In this document: piece by piece, positions 1 to 6,090 of the stretch
Numbering within the stretch: the stretch's first letter is position 1
Layout of the letters: every line of letters starts with the position of its first letter
DNA from: Planococcaceae bacterium UBA3370
Lineage (GTDB): Bacteria; Bacillota; Bacilli; Bacillales_A; Planococcaceae
Reading direction: 5' to 3'
Assembly: GCA_002360295.1 (NCBI GenBank)
Contig: DEQI01000073.1
Location: 1 to 6,090, forward strand
Length of the DNA: 6,090 nucleotides
The notes under the pieces: generated by a model
Told to the model about the DNA's origin: nothing
Databases searched by the model: none
What the model saw: only the letters and a program-made list of their open reading frames with translations
Program-made: the position numbers and the translations under genes

Positions 1-51
1 TTCAGTTTTCAAGGTTCATTTTGTTAAGTTGTCGCTTTGTCTCTCGGCGAC
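1..51 (-). other. Start of rRNA operon leader (16S gene off the left edge)
   Basis: Read on the minus strand, this stretch ends in CCTTGAAAACTGAA, a segment I recognise from Bacillales rRNA leaders just upstream of the 16S gene. Before it lies a small hairpin, GTCGC (51-47) pairing with GCGAC (35-31), a common feature near the 5' end of these transcripts. The promoter at 58-87 would start transcription near base 51. In B. subtilis an rRNA operon lies next to pdaB on the matching side, which fits. No mature rRNA sequence is inside the window. The identification rests on motif memory and gene order. Confidence 0.6.
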
Positions 52-807
52 TTTCTTATAGTAACACCGCCTAAGCATGAAAGTCAACAGTATTTCATAA
101 GTTTTTTAGTAGAAAGTTATTTTTTCTTTTATAACACTATAAAAAAAGGAGAGTTTAAATCGCGTAAAGTACTGATAATACTGGCCTTCATCGTCTTTCT
201 GTTATTATTTTACAAAAATGAAATTACGTCAGTTATTCCTGTATTTCAAGTTACAAATGAACCGAATGTGATTTCAAAGGGAAATTTTGGGCAAACTATC
301 GTATTAGAAGTTAGCTTTTCTCATGATGGTTTTGAACAATTTTTAGAAAAACTTCAGCCTCCATACCCATTACTTGTTTTACATAGTGATTGGATAGGAC
401 GTTCTGCTTCTACAATAGAAATTATTCAAAGAAAAAGGTTGCCTACAGCTTTACTCGGTAATAATAGTATAACCTATGAAAATAATAACTCGTTTCAAAA
501 AGAAGTAACTATTTATGAAAAGACCTTCGGAAGAAAGCCACTATGGTTTATGACAAAGGATTATAGTTATTCTGATGAATTTAAACAACAAATTTTTGCT
601 GATAAAATTAATATGATTGCACCAACTGCACTCTGGCAAAAAGATATGCAGATGTCTGAAGGGATGATCATCACAGTACCAATGCACGAAGATTCTACTA
701 TAGATTTTGAACAGTTGCACTCTTTCTTACAGCAGCAACAGTCGATTGTTTCTATTGAAGAAAATCTATTCGGATATACATTAAAAACAAAAAGATCGCC
801 TCAGTAA
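37..807 (+). CDS. Degenerate PdaB-like polysaccharide deacetylase, possibly decaying
   Basis: The coordinates are the longest frame with a permitted start (TTG at 37), but the family-like protein probably begins at codon 42 (base 160), after the ribosome binding site at 145-153. From there it would be about 215 residues: a membrane anchor (residues 44-59 of the 256-residue frame), then a region that lines up with PdaB from the PVF motif (68-70) through the following KG segment (81-82) to a strand-like segment at 88-94. By my recalled alignment to B. subtilis PdaB, the metal-binding motifs are lost: TFD is replaced by EVS (91-93), the His of the GHQIGSMG motif by Leu (136), and the RPP motif by an unrelated stretch near 170-174. 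Only a late His (217), where PdaB has LLH, seems kept. Active PdaB deacetylates peptidoglycan during late sporulation and is needed to keep the cortex; this protein is unlikely to catalyse that. Position next to kbaA and an rRNA operon, on the expected strand, supports pdaB ancestry. It could be a binding-only derivative or a pseudogene in an early stage. No intact in-frame ATG, GTG or TTG lies between 37 and the anchor. Confidence 0.5.
   Translation: MSLGDFLIVTPPKHESQQYFISFLVESYFFFYNTIKKGEFKSRKVLIILAFIVFLLLFYKNEITSVIPVFQVTNEPNVISKGNFGQTIVLEVSFSHDGFEQFLEKLQPPYPLLVLHSDWIGRSASTIEIIQRKRLPTALLGNNSITYENNNSFQKEVTIYEKTFGRKPLWFMTKDYSYSDEFKQQIFADKINMIAPTALWQKDMQMSEGMIITVPMHEDSTIDFEQLHSFLQQQQSIVSIEENLFGYTLKTKRSPQ
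58..87 (-). promoter_or_regulatory. Sigma-A promoter, probably rRNA operon promoter
   Basis: On the minus strand a -35 box TTGACT (87-82) and a -10 box TACTAT (63-58) are separated by 18 bases. A TG one base before the -10 box makes it an extended -10. The 50 bases upstream (88-140) are very AT-rich, as in the UP elements of rRNA promoters. The downstream sequence is rRNA-leader-like. The promoter lies inside the longest version of the oppositely oriented open frame, which argues against that frame being translated from base 37. Confidence 0.6.
145..153 (+). promoter_or_regulatory. Strong ribosome binding site with no start codon after it
   Basis: AAAGGAGAG is a near-ideal Shine-Dalgarno sequence for Bacillales. 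At the right distance, eight bases after GGAG, the frame of the pdaB-like gene reads TCG (160-162), which is not a start codon. The codons after it encode Arg-Lys and then a hydrophobic helix, the expected N-terminus of a PdaB-like membrane protein. A single T-to-C change would turn TTG into TCG. Alternatively, removal of the C at 161 would restore ATG-CGT-AAA. Confidence 0.55.
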
Positions 808-934
808 AAATATGAGTACTTATGTAATACGAAGCCTGAGCTCCCTGTTCACCCTCTTGAATTGCTTGCAAATCTCCACTATAAGGGCTGAACTCTGAAG
901 CTAGATACCGCCCTACCTCCGTATTTTTAAAAAA
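808..934. other. Intergenic stretch richer in GC than its surroundings
   Basis: These 127 bases lie between the pdaB-like stop and the terminator. The part from 841 to 920 is about 50% GC, against roughly one third in the flanking gene. On the minus strand a frame without a start codon is open from 937 to 755 and reads like protein (for example EVGRYLASEFSPYSGDLQAI). I do not recognise it. It could be a gene remnant or a chance open frame. There is no ribosome binding site with an in-frame start. Confidence 0.3.
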
Positions 935-976
935 TGCCTAAAAAGAAACACTCCATCTTTTTAGGCACCTTTTTTT
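935..976. terminator. Bidirectional intrinsic terminator
   Basis: An 11-bp perfect stem, TGCCTAAAAAG (935-945) with CTTTTTAGGCA (957-967), encloses an 11-base loop. On the plus strand it is followed by a run of seven T (970-976). On the minus strand the stem is followed by six U (from A 934-929). It can therefore stop both the rightward pdaB-like transcript and the leftward kbaA transcript. The T run overlaps the first two bases of the kbaA stop codon. Confidence 0.88.
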
Positions 977-1658
977 AATTTTGAGTTACTTGCTTTGCAG
1001 AATTTTTTCGCTCATTACGGCGTGCTTCAAGCTTTTTACGATCTTCTTCTGACTTCGCATTATACTTCGGTAACATTAATAATTGATAGGCATTAACCGC
1101 GACTAAAGGGAATAATAACAGTGCAACATATGTATCAATATTACCTTTTTGTCCCATTAAGGCGATAATCCATTCCAAAGTAGTAATTACAATCATAAAG
1201 AATATAGAAGGAATTAAAATATACTTTTTCTCCGTCATTTGTATTTTTTTTACCGCTGTAGAAATGGCTGCAAAAATTAAAAATAATAATAAGCCAATGT
1301 AAAATACCCAATCCTTTGCTGTTTCCGCGCCTGGTGCAAAACGGAATACGACTAAATCAACTAAAACGATAACAACTAATAGTATTTGCACCCAATTCCA
1401 TAGTGTTAATGTACGGAAAATATTCATACCTACTTGATGCAATGTTAAATAGGCGAAAAAACCAGCTTGCGCAATGACACTCATTGTAAAGCCTAATAAA
1501 ATCATCCAGGAAAAGGCGGCCAAAAATTCGCCGATTTCACCGCTTGTTAAATATGGTTGATAAAAATCCCAACGTATAAAGAGACTCGCTAGTCCTGTAA
1601 CACCACCACCAACTAACATTGCCATAAAGAAGAATTTAACCCAATTTCGTATTGTCAC
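975..1658 (-). CDS. kbaA: KbaA, KinB-signalling pathway activation protein
   Basis: A 227-residue integral membrane protein with six predicted helices, at about residues 8-28, 45-68, 87-105, 117-137, 147-167 and 176-196. A 30-residue, highly charged cytoplasmic-looking tail follows. In B. subtilis, KbaA is needed for sensor kinase KinB to feed phosphate into the Spo0 phosphorelay that starts sporulation; its biochemical activity is not settled. Start is GTG (1658-1656), preceded at seven bases by GGAGGAAG (1673-1666), a strong ribosome binding site. It is longer than the B. subtilis protein (about 198 residues), mainly through the tail. Identification rests on the membrane profile and on its place between gerD and the pdaB slot with the same relative orientation as in B. 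subtilis. It is transcribed divergently from gerD and ends at a terminator shared with the pdaB-like gene. I did not recognise a catalytic motif. Confidence 0.85.
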   Translation of the reverse strand: MTIRNWVKFFFMAMLVGGGVTGLASLFIRWDFYQPYLTSGEIGEFLAAFSWMILLGFTMSVIAQAGFFAYLTLHQVGMNIFRTLTLWNWVQILLVVIVLVDLVVFRFAPGAETAKDWVFYIGLLLFLIFAAISTAVKKIQMTEKKYILIPSIFFMIVITTLEWIIALMGQKGNIDTYVALLLFPLVAVNAYQLLMLPKYNAKSEEDRKKLEARRNERKNSAKQVTQN

Positions 1659-1721
1659 TACAAAACTTCCTCCATTTAGTAATTTCCTTTATTTATTTTA
1701 ACAACCGCCACGTAAAAAAGC

Positions 1722-1749
1722 TAATACTCGTACAATGCCATACATATTA
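1722..1749 (+). promoter_or_regulatory. Candidate sigma-G promoter of gerD
   Basis: CATATTA (1743-1749) fits the forespore sigma-G -10 consensus CATNNTA fully. A weaker -35 match, TAATA (1722-1726), lies 16 bases upstream, slightly closer than the usual 17-18. gerD is known to be transcribed by sigma-G in B. subtilis, and the site leaves a leader of about 50 bases. The same bases read TAATATG on the minus strand and could also serve as a -10 for kbaA, though no good -35 accompanies it. Confidence 0.35.
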
Positions 1750-1806
1750 TCCGCAAAAATGTGAACAATAATCGAAAGAGCCTTGTCAAGAAAGGACGGA
1801 ATAACG

Positions 1807-2415
1807 ATGTATCGAATATTATTTTTGATGCTTTCTTTACTTCTTCTAGCTGGTTGTACGGAATCAAGTCAAAAAAATGCAAATTATGATGAAGTAAAAA
1901 AAATAATGATTGATTCTATTCAAACAGAAGATGGGAAGAAAGCGTTGAGGCAAATATTAGAAGAGCCAACTTTTCGTGAGTTACTCGTACTCGATGATGA
2001 AGAAGTGAAAAAAGCAACTGAACAAACATTATTGTCAGAAGAGGCTGCGGAATTTTGGAAAAAGACTTTCCAAGATGCAAAATTTAAAGAAGCAATAGCG
2101 ACTAGTATGAAGGAACAGCAAGAGCAAATATTAAAGGATTTAATGAAAGATTCTTCCTACCAGGAAGCTTTAGTGTCCTTTTTTGGCCAAAGTGATATGC
2201 AAAAACAATTAGAGACTATTTTAAAAAGTGCATCGCTTCGCAAGCAAATGGAAACGGTCGTCATGGAAACCATTGAAAATCCACTTTTACAAACGAAATG
2301 GCAAGAGCTCATTAAATCGAGTGGGGAAACAACCAATAGTTCAAGCAGTAGCAGTGGTTCAGAATCAAGCGGAGACGAGAAAAAGAAAGAAGAAGAAGCT
2401 TCTAATAATAAATAA
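1807..2415 (+). CDS. gerD: GerD, spore germination lipoprotein
   Basis: A 202-residue lipoprotein of the spore inner membrane. GerD clusters germinant receptors (the germinosome) and is needed for a fast response to nutrient germinants. The N-terminus is a short basic start, a hydrophobic stretch and a lipobox ending Leu-Ala-Gly-Cys, with Cys17 the expected lipidation site. Residues about 26-165 match B. subtilis GerD closely by recall, including the YDEVKK, DGKKA, EFWKK and LMKD segments, and look wholly alpha-helical, as in the known helical-rope trimer. A low-complexity tail follows (about 171-202), first Ser-rich, then Lys/Glu-rich; it is longer than the short Gly-rich tail of B. subtilis (185 residues in total). 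Start ATG 1807 is chosen over TTG 1783 because it gives a clean signal peptide and follows AAAGGACGG (1791-1799). It is divergent from kbaA and convergent with salA, as in B. subtilis. Confidence 0.95.
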   Translation: MYRILFLMLSLLLLAGCTESSQKNANYDEVKKIMIDSIQTEDGKKALRQILEEPTFRELLVLDDEEVKKATEQTLLSEEAAEFWKKTFQDAKFKEAIATSMKEQQEQILKDLMKDSSYQEALVSFFGQSDMQKQLETILKSASLRKQMETVVMETIENPLLQTKWQELIKSSGETTNSSSSSSGSESSGDEKKKEEEASNNK

Positions 2416-2450
2416 CTTCATGTATCTTTTGAAAAGCGCGAGGACAAACG

Positions 2451-2493
2451 AAAGCGGCTATAGAAAGGGAATGATCCCATTCTAAGCCGCTTT
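2451..2493. terminator. Long hairpin between convergent gerD and salA
   Basis: AAAGCGGCT (2451-2459) pairs with AGCCGCTTT (2485-2493). After a one-base bulge, TAGAA (2461-2465) pairs with TTCTA (2480-2484). After an A/A mismatch, GGGA (2467-2470) pairs with TCCC (2475-2478) around a four-base loop. Only short, interrupted T runs follow on either strand, so the U tract is weak. The stem is stable and sits exactly between two converging genes, so it most likely terminates both. Confidence 0.75.
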
Positions 2494-2496
2494 ACT

Positions 2497-3549
2497 TTAT
2501 TTCGTTAATTTATTTATAATCTCTTGAGCTATTTGTAAATAGATTTGTCCTGTTGGATGATCTTCTGCATAAATGGATGGTGCAAAATCTTCGCTAGTCC
2601 AGTCAGGTTGTCCAAGTGGAATTTGTCCAAGTAATTCTGTACGTAACTCATCCGCTAATTTCGGTCCGCCACCTTGACCAAATACAAATTCACGCTCTCC
2701 AGCTTTAGACTCATACCAAGCCATGTTTTCAATAACCCCTAATATTTCATGGTTTGTTTTTAACGCCATAGCTCCTGCGCGTGCTGCAACAAAAGCAGCT
2801 GTTGGATGTGGTGTTGTGATAACGACTTCTTTTGAGGATGGTAGCATTTGGTGAATATCAAGTGCTACATCTCCTGTGCCTGGTGGTAAATCTAATAATA
2901 AGTAATCAATGTCTCCCCATTCAACATCTCGGAAAAATTGATCTAATACTTTTCCAAGCATTGGTCCACGCCATACGATTGGTGCATTGTTCTCAACAAA
3001 GAAGCCCATTGAAATAACTTTAACTCCCATACGCTCTACTGGGTATATACGGTCTTCTTTTATAACTGGCATCTCTTGAATTCCCATCATATCCGGTACA
3101 CTAAAACCATAAATATCAGCATCAATTAAGCCGACTTTTTTCCCAAGACGTGCAAGTGCAACCGCCATATTCACAGATACCGTTGATTTACCAACGCCAC
3201 CTTTACCAGATGCAATGGAAATAAACTGCACACTTGATAATGGCGATAAAATATTTTGTGCTTCTGATTCTGTAGCTTGCCCACGAAATGCTTCTAATGC
3301 TTCTGCAGACAATTCTTCAAAACGAATACCGACAGATTGAGCACCGTTTTCTTTTAATACTTCTACAATTTTCATTTGTAGTGTCATTTGTTCAGGTGTG
3401 TTCGTTTTAGCAATAGCAATTTTTACACTGACATGCCCTTTTTCTTCTTTTATAGATACATTTGTGATCCCGTTCGTTTCCTCAAGCGTTTTATGTAAAA
3501 AAGGATCTTGTAGTTGTCCTAATAGTTCTCTCACTTTTTGTTCGTTCAT
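2497..3549 (-). CDS. salA: SalA, Mrp/ApbC-family P-loop ATPase regulator
   Basis: A 350-residue protein with an N-terminal MIP18/DUF59 domain (about 5-85) and a C-terminal Mrp-type ATPase domain (about 105-345). Visible motifs: deviant Walker A GKGGVGKST (115-123), DADIYGFS (143-150), WRGPM (193-197) and DLPPGTGD (220-227). Mrp proteins are usually iron-sulfur carriers, but the C-terminal CxxC that binds the cluster is absent here: the stretch after IENM has no cysteine. B. subtilis SalA also lacks it and acts as a transition-state regulator that represses scoC, thereby raising exoprotease expression. Tyr327, phosphorylated by PtkA in B. subtilis, has a counterpart at the same number (FAPSIY). 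I chose ATG 3549 because it aligns with the B. subtilis start and reproduces that numbering. The upstream GTG at 3561 overlaps the ribosome binding site AGGGAG (3566-3561), so it cannot be the start. GTG 3552 is a possible alternative. The gene lies 75 bases downstream of cwlD. Confidence 0.9.
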   Translation of the reverse strand: MNEQKVRELLGQLQDPFLHKTLEETNGITNVSIKEEKGHVSVKIAIAKTNTPEQMTLQMKIVEVLKENGAQSVGIRFEELSAEALEAFRGQATESEAQNILSPLSSVQFISIASGKGGVGKSTVSVNMAVALARLGKKVGLIDADIYGFSVPDMMGIQEMPVIKEDRIYPVERMGVKVISMGFFVENNAPIVWRGPMLGKVLDQFFRDVEWGDIDYLLLDLPPGTGDVALDIHQMLPSSKEVVITTPHPTAAFVAARAGAMALKTNHEILGVIENMAWYESKAGEREFVFGQGGGPKLADELRTELLGQIPLGQPDWTSEDFAPSIYAEDHPTGQIYLQIAQEIINKLTK

Positions 3550-3585
3550 CACATGAAACACTCCCTATTTTGATGTCTATTCATT

Positions 3586-3614
3586 AGTATAGCACAATCT
3601 GGCTGACACATAAT
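3586..3614 (-). promoter_or_regulatory. Candidate extended -10 promoter of salA
   Basis: On the minus strand TGC-TATACT (-10 box 3591-3586) is a good extended -10, with a weak -35 (ATTATG, 3614-3609) 17 bases upstream. It lies just after the cwlD stop codon and about 37 bases before the salA start. That would let salA be expressed during growth independently of the sporulation gene cwlD. The poor -35 limits confidence. Confidence 0.45.
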
Positions 3615-3624
3615 AGTTCATGCC

Positions 3625-4338
3625 TTATTCGTATTGTAGAAGAAAATAGTTTTCAATGCCGCGCACAATCGCCAGCGCCATCTTTTCTTGATAGCCTGGA
3701 TCTACTAATAAAGCTCTTTCTTCATCATTGCTAATAAAGCCTGTCTCAACTAATACTGCAGGCACTTCAGCCTTCTTTAATAAATACACTTCTTTAATGG
3801 ACAATGCTTCACGGTCTGTATTTTGTAGATGTTCTCGTATGGATTGTTGAATCGCCTTTGCTAGTGCTTCACTTTCTTCATTACCTTCTTTATGGTAAAA
3901 CACTTGCGCCCCTCGCCATCTACTGTTTGGAATGGCGTTAGCGTGAATTGTAACAAATAAGTTCGGCTTATTTTCTTGAACAAGTGTCTCACGAAGGAAT
4001 ATATCTTGTTTTTTACGTTCCCTTAACGTCGGAAACTCTTCTTTTGGCGCATGCTCTGACAATACATCACCGTCAGTAGTACGCGTCATTACCACTTCAG
4101 CTCCTAGACGCCCCAGCTGTCGCGCAACTTTTTGGGTAATTGCTAATGTGATATCCTTTTCAATGATATCCCCTTTTGATGCACCACCATCAATCCCACC
4201 ATGACCTGCATCTAAAACAATTTTTACTCCACCAAGAGGCTCTGGTAGGAAAAATCTCTTATCAGATGCACTTGTTTCGTAAACAACGACAATCATACAA
4301 CAAAATAAAATGACAATTAGCGCTAGCCAACGCTTCAT
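3625..4338 (-). CDS. cwlD: CwlD, germination-specific N-acetylmuramoyl-L-alanine amidase
   Basis: A 237-residue zinc amidase of the Amidase_3 family, the same length as B. subtilis CwlD. With PdaA it makes muramic-delta-lactam in the spore cortex, by removing the peptide side chain from muramic acid; germination lytic enzymes need this mark. An N-terminal hydrophobic segment (about 5-22) acts as signal peptide or anchor for export across the forespore membrane. The catalytic domain shows DAGHGG with zinc ligand His46, Glu60 in IIEKD, His132 in TIHANA, and catalytic Glu198 in VLVETGF, all intact. Start ATG 4338 lies seven bases after AAAGGTGG (4353-4346); the GTG at 4344 is too close to that site. 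The gene follows the ABC exporter by 48 bases with no terminator between, and precedes salA. Confidence 0.95.
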   Translation of the reverse strand: MKRWLALIVILFCCMIVVVYETSASDKRFFLPEPLGGVKIVLDAGHGGIDGGASKGDIIEKDITLAITQKVARQLGRLGAEVVMTRTTDGDVLSEHAPKEEFPTLRERKKQDIFLRETLVQENKPNLFVTIHANAIPNSRWRGAQVFYHKEGNEESEALAKAIQQSIREHLQNTDREALSIKEVYLLKKAEVPAVLVETGFISNDEERALLVDPGYQEKMALAIVRGIENYFLLQYE

Positions 4339-4386
4339 ATGCACACCACCTTTGGCTTACTATACGCAAAAAGTGGCAAGCATATG

Positions 4387-6090
4387 CTAGTTTACAAGTT
4401 CCTTTTGCAATGTTGCATAAAATCCATTACGTGTCATGAGTGAATCATGAGTTCCTTGTTCTAAAATTTGTCCTTCCTTAATCACTAAGATTTGATCGGC
4501 ATTTTCTATCGTTTTTAAGCGATGTGCAATGACAAAACTTGTACGTCCTCGCATTAAATTATTTAACCCTTTTTGAATATGCACTTCTGTCATCATATCT
4601 ACGCTAGAAGTCGCTTCATCTAAAATCAAAATATCCGGATCTTCTAAAATAGCACGTGCAATGGCAATTAGTTGTCGCTGTCCTTGACTTAAATTCATAC
4701 CACCTGAAGTCAGCATTGTGTCATACTGTTGCGGTAAATATTTTATAAAGTTATGCGCATAAGCAATTTTGGCTGCCTTTTCTACTTCCTCATCCGTTGC
4801 ATTCAGCTTACCGAAGCGAATGTTTTCTCGTACAGTGCCTGAAAATAAATACGTATCCTGCAGTACAACGCCGACATGCTCGCGGATATTTTCCAATTGA
4901 TAAGAAGTAATAGACTCCCCATCTAATCGTATTATCCCCTCTGTTGCATCATAGAACCTTGTTAGTAGTTGTATAATCGTCGTCTTTCCAGACCCAGTAG
5001 GACCAACAAGTGCAATCGTTTCTCCAGCACGTGCCGTAAAATCAATATTTCGCAAAATAGGTTTTCCTTGTTCGTAAGCAAAACTTACTTGTTCGAACTG
5101 TACATCGCCGTTAAAACGCTGTTTTTGAATAGCATTCGGCACATCCGCAATCTCTTCTTGCTCGTCTAATATTTCAAACACCCGTTCAGACCCGGCAATG
5201 GCTGATTGGAATGTATTCAGTAAATTCGATAATTGGTTGATTGGACGGAAGAATTGCCGTGTATATGTTACAAACGAGGCAATGACTCCGATCGTAATAT
5301 GACCACCGACTGCCATAATCGCACCGATACCGATAACAAGTCCTAGACCTAAGTTGTTCATAAAGTTATTCACTGGTCCCATAAAACCTGAAATAATATC
5401 CGCGCGCATAGCAGATTTACGCAATCGCTCATTTGCTTCTGTAAATTCATTTACTGTTTGCTTCTCTTGACTAAATAATGTTGTAATATCGGCATTAGAT
5501 ATTGTCTCTTCGATGTAGCCGTTCAACTGTCCTAAATCTCGTTGACGCGCTACAAAATTCACACTACTTCTTTTAATTATTTGTTTTGTCGCCCATACGA
5601 TTAATGGGATAACTGTCAATGTGACAAGAGCGAGAATCCAATTTAAATAAAATAGGGCAATTGCTGTCCCAACGATTGTTAATATAGAGGAGACAATTTG
5701 TATGACACTTTGCGATAAGGCTGCATTTAAACTTTCAATATCATTCGTCATACGGCTCATTAAATCACCTTGCTGACGCTTATCAAAAAACGATATCGGT
5801 AAAAATTGCAGCTTTTCGAATAATTGCTGGCGTAATGTGCGAATTGTCTTTTGTGCCACACGAATCATCACAAAGGTTTGAAGCCATGTGAGGAAGGTAG
5901 ACACAATAAAAATGGCAGCAAGTACAATGGACATTCTAATAGCCCCACTAACATCCATTTTAATAATATATTGATCAATAATAACGCCGATTAGTAAAGG
6001 ACCTGCTAAACTAAGTAGCGAGCTGATCAATACAAATATGACAGCACTAATCAATCCTATCTTTTGCTGACTTAATAAACGCCAAATACG
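4387..6090 (-). CDS. ABC exporter, fused membrane and ATPase domains (5' end outside window)
   Basis: The frame is open to the right edge, giving 567 visible codons; half-transporters of this class are about 570-610 residues, so only a short N-terminus is missing. The TTG at 6054 is internal, since the 12 codons before it (RIWRLLSQQKIG) look like family sequence. In the visible fragment, six membrane helices lie at about 16-40, 55-78, 130-149, 151-172, 246-262 and 265-286. The nucleotide-binding domain follows: Walker A GPTGSGKT (363-370), Q-loop Gln411, signature LSQGQ (467-471), Walker B ILILDEA with catalytic Glu492, D-loop SSVD (495-498) and switch His523, all apparently competent. It resembles type IV (B-family) multidrug/lipid exporters such as YfiB/YfiC or YknU/YknV, which often work as heterodimers encoded side by side; a partner may lie off the right edge. 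The substrate cannot be told from sequence. B. subtilis has other genes upstream of cwlD, so this neighbour is a lineage difference. Confidence 0.93.
   Translation of the reverse strand, partial: RIWRLLSQQKIGLISAVIFVLISSLLSLAGPLLIGVIIDQYIIKMDVSGAIRMSIVLAAIFIVSTFLTWLQTFVMIRVAQKTIRTLRQQLFEKLQFLPISFFDKRQQGDLMSRMTNDIESLNAALSQSVIQIVSSILTIVGTAIALFYLNWILALVTLTVIPLIVWATKQIIKRSSVNFVARQRDLGQLNGYIEETISNADITTLFSQEKQTVNEFTEANERLRKSAMRADIISGFMGPVNNFMNNLGLGLVIGIGAIMAVGGHITIGVIASFVTYTRQFFRPINQLSNLLNTFQSAIAGSERVFEILDEQEEIADVPNAIQKQRFNGDVQFEQVSFAYEQGKPILRNIDFTARAGETIALVGPTGSGKTTIIQLLTRFYDATEGIIRLDGESITSYQLENIREHVGVVLQDTYLFSGTVRENIRFGKLNATDEEVEKAAKIAYAHNFIKYLPQQYDTMLTSGGMNLSQGQRQLIAIARAILEDPDILILDEATSSVDMMTEVHIQKGLNNLMRGRTSFVIAHRLKTIENADQILVIKEGQILEQGTHDSLMTRNGFYATLQKELVN

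Noticed and set aside
1784..1789. Perfect TTGACA on the minus strand, a possible kbaA -35 box
   Set aside because: No acceptable -10 box occurs 16-18 bases downstream (the bases there read GTTCAC).
2228..2485. Plus-strand open frame overlapping the end of gerD
   Set aside because: It is an out-of-frame shadow of gerD running into the terminator hairpin, with no ribosome binding site and an atypical basic composition.
2832..3017. Plus-strand open frame inside salA
   Set aside because: Antisense shadow of a strongly conserved gene; no recognisable protein or start signals.
4359..4387. Sigma-E-like boxes GCATATG and CGTATAGT, 14 bases apart, upstream of cwlD on the minus strand
   Set aside because: The -10 match is partial and transcription would start inside the cwlD ribosome binding site, leaving almost no leader.
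4969..5169. Plus-strand open frame inside the ABC exporter
   Set aside because: Antisense shadow of the ATPase-domain coding region.
6052..6054. TTG as start codon of the ABC exporter
   Set aside because: The frame stays open to the window edge with family-like sequence before it, and there is no ribosome binding site, so the true start is outside the window.

Overview
The window looks like the chromosome of a low-GC, endospore-forming member of the Bacillales. Codon usage and AT-rich composition suggest the Lysinibacillus/Solibacillus side of the order, but the genus is an inference. It carries the sporulation and germination cluster found next to an rRNA operon in Bacillus subtilis (there cwlD-salA-gerD-kbaA-pdaB followed by rrn genes). 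Here it lies in reverse orientation, with each gene keeping its relative strand.

Layout, left to right. Bases 1-90 hold what looks like the promoter and start of the leader of a leftward rRNA operon whose 16S gene would lie outside the window. Bases 37-807 (+) are an open frame in the pdaB position. It resembles the membrane-anchored polysaccharide deacetylase PdaB, but nearly all NodB catalytic motifs are gone, and a strong ribosome binding site is followed by TCG where a start codon should be. A bidirectional terminator (935-976) separates it from the convergent kbaA (975-1658, -), a six-helix membrane protein of the KinB pathway. kbaA is divergent from gerD (1807-2415, +), the germination lipoprotein. 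gerD converges on salA/mrp (2497-3549, -) across a long hairpin (2451-2493). Upstream of salA on the same strand are cwlD (3625-4338, -), the spore-cortex amidase, and then the 3' part of an ABC exporter gene (4387 to the right edge, -), whose start is outside the window.

How the genes fit together: KbaA feeds signal into the phosphorelay that starts sporulation. SalA is an Mrp-family ATPase regulator of the transition to stationary phase. CwlD makes muramic-delta-lactam in the spore cortex. GerD speeds the response of germinant receptors. PdaB, where functional, keeps the spore cortex intact late in sporulation. The ABC exporter has no obvious role in this set, but it has no terminator before cwlD and may be co-transcribed with it.

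Most of the window is ordinary core genome. The part that deserves attention is the left end, where the pdaB-position gene appears both catalytically dead and deprived of its start codon. I see no tRNA, CRISPR array or intact mobile element. No gene-free stretch exceeds 300 bases. The two longest are 808-974 and 1659-1806, and both are described below.
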